Below, piece by piece: positions 9,401 to 17,754 of a DNA stretch of 64,000 nucleotides. Under the pieces are notes generated by a model. It was not told where the DNA came from and did not search any database. It saw only the letters and a list, made by a program, of their open reading frames with translations. Every line of letters begins with the position of its first letter. Positions within the stretch are counted from its first letter, which is position 1. Made by a program: the position numbers and the translations under genes. Source of the DNA: Halobellus salinus (GTDB lineage Archaea; Halobacteriota; Halobacteria; Halobacteriales; Haloferacaceae); NCBI RefSeq assembly GCF_014646875.1, contig NZ_BMOC01000005.1:62001-126000 (forward strand), written 5' to 3'.

Positions 9401-9563
9401 CGACAGCCACGCGGAGTCGGTGGTCGCGCCCGGTGCGTCGTGCCGGACACAGCTCGCGGATCTGGGTGCGGGGGTCGACCCCGCGCTCCTCCCCGACGCC
9501 GGTGCCGACCGGGTGGAGCCGCCGACCCCGATCGAGGCGCTCGCCGCGGCGCTCACAGGATAA
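6465..9563 (+). CDS. FAD-linked oxidase / Fe-S protein, D-lactate dehydrogenase-like
   Basis: A 1032-residue two-part oxidoreductase. The first half is a PCMH-type FAD domain (RGGGTSLAGQ near residue 100, IGGAIGNNSTGAHS near 170) and an FAD-oxidase C domain. The second half has two cysteine clusters for 4Fe-4S centres (CHGCGGC near 610 and CIGCKGCANDC near 675) and two CCG domains (HGHCHQKATKK and LDSGCCGMAGSFG). This order is that of D-lactate or D-2-hydroxyacid dehydrogenases of the GlcD/GlpC fusion type, which pass electrons to quinone. Substrate could be D-lactate or glycolate; it cannot be settled here. The start at 6465 is preferred over one nine codons upstream because of the purine-rich site before it. 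Confidence 0.88.
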   Translation: MPDRDTDTVPDGGVVRSPATDGRSDYQYTSDDVERPEMVAALNAAVDGEVRFDTYTRQLYATDASAYEVTPIGVVFPTSTADVASVVSYCADEGIPVLPRGGGTSLAGQTVNEAVVLDFTRHMDSIRAVDPDAREARVQPGTVLSELNNRVAEHGLTFGPDPAAGDRSAIGGAIGNNSTGAHSLVYEKTDHYVAEAEVVLADGTVTTFGEVAVAELRERADPDGGAEARLAAGVVAVLDDHADEIRDRYPEMKRNVSGYNLDRLLAEADGEYGEAGVVNLARLLAGSEGTLAVVTEATVGLAPLPETKSVALLTYDSVLDAVSDVVHVLEHDPAAVELIDDTLIELASETTAFREVVTKLPEGTDAALLVEFYAADDPAGRAMVNELLAGRVRGRGAEGDSGVGGNGTDDGAGRYAFDALEAHDEDDRAELWKLRKAGNPILLGRTSDAKHISFLEDCAVPPEHLPRFVSEFQSVLAEHGTFAAFYAHAGPGVLHVRPLVDTKSGVEVESMEAIADAVTDLVVELGGSVSGEHGDGHARTQWNRKLYGDQLWNAFRDLKTAFDPDWLLNPGQVCGDVELTDDLRFDPDYDFEAGFESNLEWDTENGMQGMVELCHGCGGCRTQQSEGGVMCPTFRAADEEITSTRGRANMLRQAMSGDLPDDPTDDAFVTEVMDLCIGCKGCANDCPSEVDMAKLKAEVTHAHHQEHGSSVRSRLFANVDTLARIGSALAPVSNWAAKLPGARTVLEETVGIAGERTLPTFRRETLRDWFDARGGSRVPQADADRRAVLLPDTYTNYSHPAVGKAAVRVLEAAGVHVALADTTDSGRPAFSKGFLDAARGSAHNVVDELAPRIDAGWDVVVAEPSDAVMLQSDYGDLLSGPDVDGVRANSYGVCEYVDAFRLDGEIEFDAPDSSLAYHGHCHQKATKKDHHAVGVLRRAGYRVDPLDSGCCGMAGSFGYEAEHHGMSVTIGEELGSQVDDSHAESVVAPGASCRTQLADLGAGVDPALLPDAGADRVEPPTPIEALAAALTG

Positions 9564-9595
9564 CACCCGCCCTCGGTCGTGCGTTGACTCCGGCG

Positions 9596-10791
9596 TTACG
9601 CGTCCGCGACCGGCGCAGTGCCGCGGTAGAACAGAACGCCGCCGAGCAACGTCGCACCGCCCAGCACCACGAGCGGCACCGTGTATCCGCCCGACGCCGA
9701 CCGGAGGAGGCTCAACACGACCGGCGCGGAGAACGCGCTCGCCGCCTGGCCGATGGTGAACGCTCCGACGATCGCAGTGGCGTTCGCGGGCCCGAACCGC
9801 GAGATGATGATGGGCGAAAACAGCGGCGCCACCGCCTCGAGCCCCGCGCCGAACGCCACAAGCAGGCGTACATCGGGAGCGAGGAACCGATCCACGGCAG
9901 GCCCACCAGCCCGGCGGCTGCCACGACGACCCCGCCGGTGAGCGTCGCGCACAGCCCGACCCGGTCCGCGAACTCCCCGCTCACGAGCCGACCGACCACG
10001 CTGACACCGCCGACGATTCCGAACGCGGTCGCCGCGACCGCTCGCGGGATCCCGTTGCCGGTCAGGATTCCGACCAGGTCAGCCGAGAGCACGAAATACC
10101 ACGTCCACAGAAGCGAGAACCCCGCGACCGCGGCCAGAAACCGTGTGTCGAAGAAGTTCGCCCGGATCCAGTCGGTGCCGACCGCCGACGCCCTGCCACC
10201 CACCGGCCCGGACGGCCGCCGGTAGATCGTAGCGGTCCCGAGAATCGAAAGCGCCGTCGCGCCGCCGATGACCGCGAACGCGCCCCTGATCCTGGTCCGT
10301 CCGAGCAACCACACCCACACCGGCGGTAACACCGAGATTCCGAGCCCGTTGCCGGTGAACGTGATCCCCACCGCCCGGCCCTCGTACTCGTCAAACCACT
10401 GCGGGACCAGGGAGATGACCACAACGAAGGCCGTGCCGCCGGCGGTCCCGAAGGTCCCGAACGCCAGGAGCACACCGGGGTACGACGTCGTGACCTGAAG
10501 CAGCCCGACAGCCGCGGCGATGGCCGCCCCGGCGGCCGCGACGACCGGCCTGAGCGCCGCCCGCGCTGCGAGCACCCCGGCCACACCGCCCGCGACGTAG
10601 AACGCCGCGGTAGTGATCGAGAACACGGTCGATGTTCGGAGTTCGGAGAGCCCGAACGCCGTCGACAACGCCTCGGAGTAGTCCGTGAACGTGAAGATCG
10701 TGCCCCACACAAGCAGGAGGACGACCACGCCGGTCGCGACGACCAGCCACCCCGTCAGCGAGTCGAGTTTCGGGTCGCGCGTCCCGTTCAC
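9596..10791 (-). pseudogene. MFS transporter with frameshift
   Basis: The first 305 or so codons encode eight to nine membrane segments of a major facilitator permease (GTIFTFTDYSEAL near the N-terminus, WFDEYEGRAVGI in the loop before segment 5). Near 9865-9873 the frame is lost. The remaining three segments (GAGLEAVAPLFSPIII through FTIGQAASAFSAPVVL) continue in a different frame to a stop at 9596. One added base would restore a full protein of about 398 residues. It is divergent from the aldehyde dehydrogenase gene and may once have imported a substrate of the adjoining catabolic island. A sequencing error in the ctgcttgtggc stretch is the alternative explanation. Confidence 0.8.
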
Positions 10792-11053
10792 GGTCCCGTG
10801 GTGTTTTGCACACCCACTGGGAACGTGCGACTACAACCCTGTTTGGACATACAACTCCGTCCACTCGGCGGTGCGATTTATATATTTTCGTCCGGAGCCG
10901 GGAGCCCCCGGATCGGCCGGGCCGGCGGTCACGGGACGGACCGCGTCGTGGGTTCGATCGTGGCGGACAGGTATCACCGGTGTGACCCGGTCGGGGCCAC
11001 AGAACCAGGAACTCCACCAAACGTTCATTACTGATTCGCGCTACGTACGGGGT
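10792..11053. promoter_or_regulatory. Divergent promoter region, MFS / aldehyde dehydrogenase
   Basis: This 262-base gap separates two divergent genes. An AT-rich atttatatatttt at 10876-10888 stands out in GC-rich surroundings and is a plausible TATA region. No coding frame in it resembles a protein. No operator symmetry was identified. Confidence 0.45.
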
Positions 11054-12553
11054 ATGGCACTCGAAGGCCACTCACAGTACAGTATCGACGCCGACTGGAA
11101 CAGCCTCTACATCGACGGCGAGTGGCGCGACGCGGCGGGCGGCGAGACCGTCGTCGTCGAGGATCCCTCGACCCGCGAACCCGTTACAGAGGTACCGCGG
11201 GGAACCGAAGCGGACGTCGACGCCGCCTACGAGGCGGCCCAGAGCGCACAATCCGAGTGGGCGTCGACACCGCCGGCGGCCCGTGAGGAACTGATCCACG
11301 GGCTCCAGCAGGCGATCGCGGAACACGAGTCGGAGATCCTGGAGCTGTACACCACCGAAGCCGGTGCGATCCACGGGGTCAGCGAGACCGGGCTCGAGCT
11401 CACCCAGGACCAGGTCGCGGAGGCGGCGACGCTGCCCCGTCGCACGAAAGGCGAACACGCCGCGTCCAACATCCACAACAAGGAACACGTCGTCGAACGC
11501 GAGCCGCAGGGCGTCGTCACGGTGATCTCGCCGTGGAACTTCCCGTTCAACCTCTCGGCGCGCGCGGTGGTGCCGGCGGTCGCTGCGGGCAACACGGTCG
11601 TGCTCAAGCCCGCGTCCGACACCCCAGTGGTCGGCGGGCTCCTGTTCGCCCGGCTGTTCGAGGAGGCGGGGTTCCCCGGCGGCGTCCTGAACGTCGTCAC
11701 TGGTCCCGGGTCCGAGATCGGCGACCGGGTGGCGAGTCACCCGGCCAGCGACGTGGTCTCGTTCACCGGTTCCACGGAAGTCGGGCGGCACGTGGCGAAG
11801 TTGGCGGGCGAGAACCTCGCGGTGCCGGCGATGGAACTCGGCGGGAACAACGCTCACATCGTGACCGACGACGCCGACCTCGGCGCCGCGGTCGATGCGG
11901 GCGTGTTCGGGTCGTTCGTCCACCAGGGACAGGTGTGCATCTCCATCAACCGCCACATCGTCCACGAGGACGTCTACGACGAGTACGTCGCTCAGTTGAC
12001 CGAGCGGGCCGCGAACCTGCCGGCGGGCAGCGCCCACGGCCAGGTGGCCGTCGGGCCGATTATCAACGAGGCACAGCGGGACCAGATGCTGGAGTTCGTC
12101 GAGCGGACCGTTGAGGCTGGGGCGACGCTCGAAACCGGCGGCGGGATCGTCGACGTCGACGGAGTCGACGACTCCCTCGTCGTCGAGCCGACCGTGCTCT
12201 CGGGCGTCACCAACCAGATGGCCGCAGCGTGCAACGAGCACTTCGGCCCGATCGCGCCGGTGATCCCGGTGTCGGACGTCGACGAGGCGGTCGCGGTCGC
12301 AAACGACACCGAGTACGGGCTCTCCGGGTCGGTCCACGCCGGCGACGTCGGCGCGGGGCGGCGGATCGCACAGCGGATGGACACCGGTATGGTCCACGTC
12401 AACGACCAGCCGGTCAACGACGAGGCCCACGTCCCGTTCAGCGGCACCAACGCTTCGGGCGTCGGCGGGTACAACACCACCGACTTCCTCGACGAGGTGA
12501 CCGAGAAGAAGTGGATCTCGCTCCAGCACGAACCGCGTGAGTTCCCGTTCTGA
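11054..12553 (+). CDS. NAD(P)-dependent aldehyde dehydrogenase
   Basis: A 499-residue member of the ALDH superfamily, oxidising an aldehyde to a carboxylic acid. The general-base Glu is E261 in MELGGNN and the nucleophile is C295 in GQVCISIN, the spacing usual for the family. The oxyanion Asn is in ISPWNFPFN near residue 160. Closest in style to benzaldehyde/vanillin-type ALDHs (GQVCxxxNR), and its place at the head of a gentisate-pathway island fits oxidation of an aromatic aldehyde to a benzoate; this is inference. The start at 11054 is chosen because upstream in-frame sequence has no family similarity. Confidence 0.88.
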   Translation: MALEGHSQYSIDADWNSLYIDGEWRDAAGGETVVVEDPSTREPVTEVPRGTEADVDAAYEAAQSAQSEWASTPPAAREELIHGLQQAIAEHESEILELYTTEAGAIHGVSETGLELTQDQVAEAATLPRRTKGEHAASNIHNKEHVVEREPQGVVTVISPWNFPFNLSARAVVPAVAAGNTVVLKPASDTPVVGGLLFARLFEEAGFPGGVLNVVTGPGSEIGDRVASHPASDVVSFTGSTEVGRHVAKLAGENLAVPAMELGGNNAHIVTDDADLGAAVDAGVFGSFVHQGQVCISINRHIVHEDVYDEYVAQLTERAANLPAGSAHGQVAVGPIINEAQRDQMLEFVERTVEAGATLETGGGIVDVDGVDDSLVVEPTVLSGVTNQMAAACNEHFGPIAPVIPVSDVDEAVAVANDTEYGLSGSVHAGDVGAGRRIAQRMDTGMVHVNDQPVNDEAHVPFSGTNASGVGGYNTTDFLDEVTEKKWISLQHEPREFPF

Positions 12554-12708
12554 TCTGGACGGAGAGTCACCTGTAGCCTGTCGCCGCGGCTCGTGGCCGG
12601 GTGTCGATGCCGCGACGTAGGCGGCACACGCGGCCACCGTGCCGAACGTCGTCCCGGCGTTCACGCCGAAAGGCATCTTTTATCACTGATTCCGCCGTCG
12701 GTGGGTGT

Positions 12709-13587
12709 ATGCGATTCGTCCGTTACGACGACAATCAGCTCGGACTACTCACAGACGACGGCACCGGCGTGATCGACCTCACCGACCGGCTCGGTCTCGA
12801 AAGCCAGGAGCCGCTCGTCGAGTATATCCAGGGCGACTACGACGCCGCCGAGTACGAGGACGCGGACCCGGATCACGACGTCGACGACGTCCACGTTGGC
12901 TCGCCCGTCGGCCGCCCCGGGAAGGTCGTCGCCGCGCCGCTCAACTACGAGAACCACATCGAGGAGGCCATCGCGGACAAGGACATCACCACCGAGGAGT
13001 GGTTCTCGATCAAAGACAAGGGCTACTTCCTGAAAGCGCCCTCCAGCGTGGTCGGCCCGGATCACGGTATCGAACTCCCGTTCGCCGACCGCCGAACCGA
13101 CCACGAGGTCGAACTCGCGTTCGTGATGGGCGAGGAGACCAAGGACGTGACCGCCGAGGAGGCGTGGGACAAGATCTTCGGGTACACCATCCTGCTCGAC
13201 ATCTCGCTGCGGGGCGACCAGGACCGCTCGAACCGGAAGTCCTACGACACATTCTGCGTGATCGGGCCCTGCGTCGTCACCGCCGACGAGGTCGACGACC
13301 CGCAGGACCTCCGGATGCAACTCGACCTCAACGGGAAGCGCCGACAGGACGAGAACACCGGCGATATGGTGTACACCTGCGCCGACATCGTCCAGTACGC
13401 GTCGCTCGGTGCGACCCTGGAGGTCGGCGACGTGCTCACCACGGGCACGCCCGAGGGTGTGAGCGAACTTCACGGCGGCGATACCATCGACGCCAAGATC
13501 GAGGACGTGGGGTCGATGACGGTCGACGTGACCGAGCGTGAGGTCTCCTACGCCGACGCAGACGTCACGAAGGGCGGCCAGGAGTAG
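12709..13587 (+). CDS. Fumarylacetoacetate hydrolase family protein (probable fumaryl/maleylpyruvate hydrolase)
   Basis: A 292-residue FAH-fold enzyme that cleaves a C-C bond in beta-diketo acids using Mg2+ or Mn2+. The metal site is seen as the ExE in DHEVELAF near residues 131-138 and the later Asp in LLDISLRGDQD. The C-terminal TTGTPEGVSEL is the family's active-site loop. It is followed closely by the convergent gentisate dioxygenase gene, so the likely job is hydrolysis of the ring-cleavage product to pyruvate plus fumarate or maleate. No maleylpyruvate isomerase is visible nearby, which leaves open direct hydrolysis of maleylpyruvate. Confidence 0.85.
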   Translation: MRFVRYDDNQLGLLTDDGTGVIDLTDRLGLESQEPLVEYIQGDYDAAEYEDADPDHDVDDVHVGSPVGRPGKVVAAPLNYENHIEEAIADKDITTEEWFSIKDKGYFLKAPSSVVGPDHGIELPFADRRTDHEVELAFVMGEETKDVTAEEAWDKIFGYTILLDISLRGDQDRSNRKSYDTFCVIGPCVVTADEVDDPQDLRMQLDLNGKRRQDENTGDMVYTCADIVQYASLGATLEVGDVLTTGTPEGVSELHGGDTIDAKIEDVGSMTVDVTEREVSYADADVTKGGQE

Positions 13588-13620
13588 CAGGTCGTACCGA
13601 CCGTCCGGGTTCCAGGAGTT

Positions 13621-14697
13621 CTACGACGACGGCGTGGCTTCCGCGTAGAGGTTGATCGACTCGAACACCGGCCGGTCGGTCATCGCGAGCAGTTTCGCCT
13701 CCCCGTCGGGTTCGTGGTGGTGGATCTCGTCCGGCGGGACCACGAAAACGTCCCACTGGCTCCACTCCAAGGCGTCGTCGCCGACGTGGGTCGCGCCTTC
13801 GCCGTCGATGACGAAGAAGACCTCGGTGGCGTTGTGGAAGTGCGGATCGGTCTCCTCGAAGAGGAGCTGTGCACGGAACGACATCGTGGGGAACAGCGGC
13901 GGCTCCCCGGACGCGGGGTTGACGTACGACAGGCTGTAGCCGTCGTGGGGGTCGGGGTCGTCGTTGTCGGCCCGCTGGCGGAGCGACTCGATCATCTCCG
14001 CCCACTCGAAGCGGTACGGCGGCGTCGGCTCCTCGGTACCCTCGAAGGGGCCGGGGATGCTGCCGTCCGTCACGTCCTCTTGGGAACGGCCGCGGCCGTA
14101 CTGGGAGGCCCAGTAGCCCTGGGTCTTCGTCACCGGTTGGCGGTCGAGTTCGTGGTACTCGAAGGTGTTTTTGGCGTTCACCGAGTCCAACACCAAGGGC
14201 AGATCGAGGACGTCGAGCCACGCCGCAGTCTCATCGCTCTCGTTGACGTGGTCGTGCCACTCCCACTGCGGGGTGGTGATCAGGTCGTTGTCCTTCATCG
14301 GGAACGCCTCGCCCGCGACGACGGTCTTCATATCCTCGGCGCCGTCGATGGTGAACCGAAGGGCGTTGGCGCCGTGGCGGTGCGCGGGCGCGGTCTCGCC
14401 GGGCGACACCGTCTGGATCCCGACGTAGATCGTGTTCGAGATCGCGTTCGCGGTGTTGATCGGGACTGCGACCCGGCGCTGGAACCCCGGCGGGAGGTCC
14501 GCGATCGGAACGTCGCGCTCGATGGCGTCGATCGACTCCTGGATGTCCTCCCACTTCCAGATCTCGGCCTCCGGATCCGCCATCACGGTCCCGAACCGGT
14601 CTTCGACCTCCCAGAGCGGCTCGAGGCTGTGTTCCTCGAGGATGGTCCGCGTCTCGGGACTCATCTCGAGGAGGTCCTCTGGCTCTTGCTGTGCCAT
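13621..14697 (-). CDS. gdoA: Gentisate 1,2-dioxygenase
   Basis: A 358-residue bicupin iron enzyme that opens the ring of gentisate (2,5-dihydroxybenzoate) to maleylpyruvate. The first cupin carries PAHRHGANALRF near residues 99-110, with the HxH iron ligands, and QWEWHDHVNESD further on. The second cupin carries PHFHNATEVFFVIDGEG. Length and bicupin order match the family. The start at 14697 (MAQQEPED) is supported by a TATA element 24 bases upstream, which implies a leaderless transcript; an upstream in-frame ATG is therefore unlikely. The gene converges on the FAH hydrolase that would process its product. Confidence 0.9.
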   Translation of the reverse strand: MAQQEPEDLLEMSPETRTILEEHSLEPLWEVEDRFGTVMADPEAEIWKWEDIQESIDAIERDVPIADLPPGFQRRVAVPINTANAISNTIYVGIQTVSPGETAPAHRHGANALRFTIDGAEDMKTVVAGEAFPMKDNDLITTPQWEWHDHVNESDETAAWLDVLDLPLVLDSVNAKNTFEYHELDRQPVTKTQGYWASQYGRGRSQEDVTDGSIPGPFEGTEEPTPPYRFEWAEMIESLRQRADNDDPDPHDGYSLSYVNPASGEPPLFPTMSFRAQLLFEETDPHFHNATEVFFVIDGEGATHVGDDALEWSQWDVFVVPPDEIHHHEPDGEAKLLAMTDRPVFESINLYAEATPSS

Positions 14698-14720
14698 AGC
14701 AAAAGCTTGGTGAAACTTGA

Positions 14721-14730
14721 TCATAAATTT
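14721..14730 (-). promoter_or_regulatory. TATA element of gentisate dioxygenase
   Basis: Read on the minus strand the site is aaatttatga, 24 bases before the ATG. This is the usual TATA-to-start spacing for a leaderless haloarchaeal transcript. The AT-rich patch is conspicuous in a GC-rich background. Confidence 0.6.
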
Positions 14731-14800
14731 GTTGGGGATGCAGCGTCCCGGCGGCGCGAACGAGGGGCGGGGACCGCAGCCGGGGCGACCGCGTTCCCCC

Positions 14801-14974
14801 TCAGTTGGCCTGTGCTTCGAATATCTCGGTGGTTTTGAAAAGCGCCCGGCAGTCCTCACACACCATCCGGCGCTGGATCCCGTACTCCCAGAGTTTGCCC
14901 CCGCACTCCAGGCAGTCGAAGTGGGCTTCGACGAACGGGTCCTCTGTCGCGTAGGGGTTCTTGAACTCGGCCAT
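14801..14974 (-). CDS. Small zinc-ribbon protein
   Basis: A 57-residue protein read directly from the sequence. It has two CxxC pairs, CLEC near residues 21-24 and CEDC near 39-42, arranged as a zinc ribbon. Haloarchaea encode many such micro-proteins and most have no assigned role. It lies between gentisate dioxygenase and the thioesterase on the same strand, so cotranscription with the thioesterase upstream is likely. Function in the pathway is unknown. Confidence 0.8.
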   Translation of the reverse strand: MAEFKNPYATEDPFVEAHFDCLECGGKLWEYGIQRRMVCEDCRALFKTTEIFEAQAN

Positions 14975-15022
14975 ACGGGGTGTAGCCGCGTTCGGAGTAA
15001 AAACGTACCGAACGGGTGGAAA

Positions 15023-15427
15023 TCAGACGTCTCCATCCGCGTGGGCGACGAATTCCGCCCGGAGGTCGGCCGGGATCTCGATCGCCCCGCCGCCCTTCTC
15101 GGCGCACACCCGTTGTTCGTACCCCGAAAACAGTAGGGTGTCATCGACGTACGCCTCGTAGTCGAAGCGGACGCTCCGCGTGCCGGGGTCCGGCGTGAGC
15201 GTCACCCGAACGTCGTCGCCGGCCTCGACGGGCTCTTCGAACTCGAACGACATCTCGACCAGCGGCAGCCCGAAGCCGTGGTCGGTTGCGAGGTCCCAGA
15301 ACGGGTAGCCGATCTCCTCCAGGAACATGTCCGAGGTTTCGTGGAGCGCGTCGACGATGCGCGGGTAGTGAGCAATAGCGAACGGGTCGGTGTCGGAGAA
15401 CCGAACGGTCCAGGTGCGTTCAAACAT
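15023..15427 (-). CDS. Acyl-CoA thioesterase, 4-hydroxybenzoyl-CoA thioesterase fold
   Basis: A 134-residue hotdog-fold thioesterase of the 4HBT group. The active-site region SDTDPFAIAHYPR lies near residues 10-22, with the catalytic Asp in TDPFAIAHY as in 4-hydroxybenzoyl-CoA thioesterases. In this island it is a good candidate for gentisyl-CoA hydrolysis, releasing gentisate for the dioxygenase; that assignment is inference from context. Its start lies 1 base after the stop of the acyl-CoA synthetase beta gene, so the two are cotranscribed. Confidence 0.85.
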   Translation of the reverse strand: MFERTWTVRFSDTDPFAIAHYPRIVDALHETSDMFLEEIGYPFWDLATDHGFGLPLVEMSFEFEEPVEAGDDVRVTLTPDPGTRSVRFDYEAYVDDTLLFSGYEQRVCAEKGGGAIEIPADLRAEFVAHADGDV

Positions 15428-15428
15428 C

Positions 15429-16127
15429 TTATGACTCCAGTACGACCAGTGCGTCGAGCGCTATCACTCCGTCGGCCGTCGCCAGAAGCGGGTTGACGTC
15501 GAGTTCCGCGATCGGTCGGTCGGCCACCAGCTCCCCGACCGCGACGACCACCGCCGCCAGCGCGTCGACGTCGGCGGGGTCACTCCCGCGGTGGCCGTGG
15601 AGGAGTTCCACTGCGTGCAACTCCTCGATCGCCGACCGGGCCTCGGCGTGGTCGATCGGCGCGATCCGGTGGGTGGTGTCCTCGAAGATCTCGGTGAAGA
15701 CGCCGCCGAGCCCCGTGAGCACGACCGGCCCGAACGACGGGTCGCGGACGCCGCCGACGATCACCTCGGTCCCGCGGTCAAGATCCACGGCTGTCTCAAC
15801 GAGCACGTCGGCGTCGACCCCGCGCTCCCCGGCTGCGGCGAGGACCCCAGCCGCGGCGTCCCGAACCGCCTCGGGGGAATCGAGCCCGACGGCGACGCCG
15901 ATCCCGCCGGCCCAGTCGGTCTTGTGGGTCACCGCGGGCGAGGAGACCTTCACCACAACCGGGTAGCCGACCGCGTCGGCGGCCTCAACCGCGGCGTCGG
16001 CGGTCTCGCACACCCGGAAGTCGGTCGTTTCGACCCCGGCAGACGCGAGCAGCCGCTTGCCCTCTGCCTCGGTCAGCGTTGTCCGGCCGTCCTCCCGCGC
16101 GGCCGCGATCGGGGCTGGATCACTCAT
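15429..16127 (-). CDS. ADP-forming acyl-CoA synthetase, beta subunit (ATP-grasp)
   Basis: A 232-residue ATP-grasp protein corresponding to the beta subunit of acetyl-CoA synthetase (ADP-forming). Characteristic stretches are LTEAEGKRLLASAGV near residue 18, PVVVKVSSPAVTHKTDWAGG near 56 and FGPVVLTGLGGVFTEIFED near 130, ending in DVNPLL. With the alpha subunit it makes ATP from ADP and an acyl-CoA, or the reverse. Its start overlaps the alpha gene's end by 8 bases. In many haloarchaea the two parts are fused in one chain; here they are separate. Acyl specificity cannot be read from sequence. Confidence 0.88.
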   Translation of the reverse strand: MSDPAPIAAAREDGRTTLTEAEGKRLLASAGVETTDFRVCETADAAVEAADAVGYPVVVKVSSPAVTHKTDWAGGIGVAVGLDSPEAVRDAAAGVLAAAGERGVDADVLVETAVDLDRGTEVIVGGVRDPSFGPVVLTGLGGVFTEIFEDTTHRIAPIDHAEARSAIEELHAVELLHGHRGSDPADVDALAAVVVAVGELVADRPIAELDVNPLLATADGVIALDALVVLES

Positions 16128-17553
16128 CGCGGGGTCCCTTCCAGTCGGCGGCTGCGGACCCACCCGGTCGCGGCCACCCGCCGTCGGCCGCGGCCGCTCC
16201 TGGCGGCTCCTCGGCGTGTAACCGCGCGTACCGGGCGAGTGCGCCCGCGGCGTCGGCCGCCCGTTCGGGTGTCTCGAAGGTCGGGACTCCCGCGGCCTCG
16301 ACGGCGTCGCGTTCGGATTCGAGGTCCGCGTCGATCCCCTCGGTCGCGAACAGCACCGGCTTGTCGACCTCCTCGGCCAACCCCTCCAGTGTGTCGACCG
16401 GGAATCCCAGCGCTTCCTCGAACAGCTCATAGACGAGCACGATGTCGATCAGATCGTCTTCGGCGACCGCGGCGACGACCTCGCCGAACTCCGGCATCGG
16501 TCGGCCGGTGTCGACCGGGTTGTCGTCGTAGGTGACCCCCGGGAGGATCTCGTCGACGCGCGCTTTCGTCCCGGCGGTGAGTTCGGGGAGCCGACCGCCG
16601 GCGCGTTGGATCCGGTCGGAGATGATGATCCCCGGCCCCGCTTGCGCGGTGACGACACCGACGTTTGGGCCCGACGGCAACGGTGCGGTCCCGAGCGCCG
16701 CCGCGGCGTCGAGCAGGTCGTCGGTGGCGTCGACGGTCGGCACGCCGTACTGCGCAAACCCCGCGGTGTAGAGTTCGTGGTCGCCGGTCAGCGCGCCGGT
16801 GTGCGACGCCGCGAACTCCCCCACGTCCGACTGGCCGGCTTTGTACGCGATCACGGGTGTGTCGCTGGCGCGGCAGGCATCGAGCAGCCGGCGGCCGTCG
16901 TCGGTTCCCTCGATGTGGAGCGCGATTGCGTCGGTCCGGTCGTCACCGTCGAAGTACGCGATGGCCTCAGCGAACCCCACGTTCGCACGGTTTCCGAGCC
17001 CCACCATCGCGGAGACGCCGCGTCGCTGCCGGCGGGACTGGAACGCGAGCACGTGGGCGACGCCGCCGCTTTGGGCGATGACCGCGGTGTTGCCCGTGGG
17101 GATCGCCTCAACGCCGCTGGCGAACGAACACCGGAGGTCGGTCGCGGGCACCAGGAAGCCGCTTGTGTTCGGCCCCAACAGGGAGATGTCGTGCTCGTCG
17201 GCGACCTCGACGATCTCCCGCTGGAGCGTCTCCCCCTCGCCGCCGGCCTCCGCGAACCCGCTTGCGTAGATCACGGCCGCCCCGGTCCCCGCGTCGCCGC
17301 ACTCCGCCAGGACGTCGGGCACCGCCGGACCGGGGACACAACAGAGCGCCAGGTCGACGGGTCCGTCGGTATCGGTCACCGACGGGACAAACGCCGAACC
17401 GAACAGCTCTCCCGACTCCGAGGGGTTCACCGGATACACCGGCCCCTCGAAGTTCGTCGCGTTCGCCATCGCCACATACCCAATCTTCCCCTCGGCCCGT
17501 GACGCACCGACGACCGCGACCCCCGAGGGTTCGAAAAGCTGTGTCAGACTCAC
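16120..17553 (-). CDS. ADP-forming acyl-CoA synthetase, alpha subunit
   Basis: A 477-residue CoA-binding and CoA-ligase protein. It starts with a CoA_binding Rossmann domain (FEPSGVAVVGASRAEGKIG) and continues with a succinyl-CoA-ligase-like domain. The phosphorylated His of the family is expected in AASHTGALTGD near residue 250. The C-terminal 25 residues are low-complexity Gly/Ala/Pro. It is the first gene of a three-gene unit with the beta subunit and the thioesterase. The pairing with a thioesterase of the same acyl-CoA pool suggests a role in the aromatic or fatty acid island rather than only acetate. Confidence 0.88.
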   Translation of the reverse strand: MSLTQLFEPSGVAVVGASRAEGKIGYVAMANATNFEGPVYPVNPSESGELFGSAFVPSVTDTDGPVDLALCCVPGPAVPDVLAECGDAGTGAAVIYASGFAEAGGEGETLQREIVEVADEHDISLLGPNTSGFLVPATDLRCSFASGVEAIPTGNTAVIAQSGGVAHVLAFQSRRQRRGVSAMVGLGNRANVGFAEAIAYFDGDDRTDAIALHIEGTDDGRRLLDACRASDTPVIAYKAGQSDVGEFAASHTGALTGDHELYTAGFAQYGVPTVDATDDLLDAAAALGTAPLPSGPNVGVVTAQAGPGIIISDRIQRAGGRLPELTAGTKARVDEILPGVTYDDNPVDTGRPMPEFGEVVAAVAEDDLIDIVLVYELFEEALGFPVDTLEGLAEEVDKPVLFATEGIDADLESERDAVEAAGVPTFETPERAADAAGALARYARLHAEEPPGAAAADGGWPRPGGSAAADWKGPRDE

Positions 17554-17754
17554 GTCTCACGCTTTGTCGAACGGTGACAAAGCGTTTTCCCACCGCTGCC
17601 CCGTGGGTCGGCACTGGTGTCGCCGGTCACCGCGTCCGCGGGGGCGAACCGGCGCGTCGGGGTGTGCTGGCTGCCCGCACGCCCGCCCTCCCGACGACGG
17701 ACGCATCGATACGCACATACGAGTCCGTCGAGACACGCCGGATATCCCCCACGC

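Noticed and set aside
6447-9566. A 1039-codon open frame on the minus strand
   Set aside because: It is the antisense shadow of the D-lactate dehydrogenase-like gene. Its protein is His/Arg-rich with no family motif, which is usual for shadows in GC-rich halophile genes.
11072-12676. A 534-codon minus-strand open frame
   Set aside because: Antisense shadow of the aldehyde dehydrogenase, with no recognisable domain.
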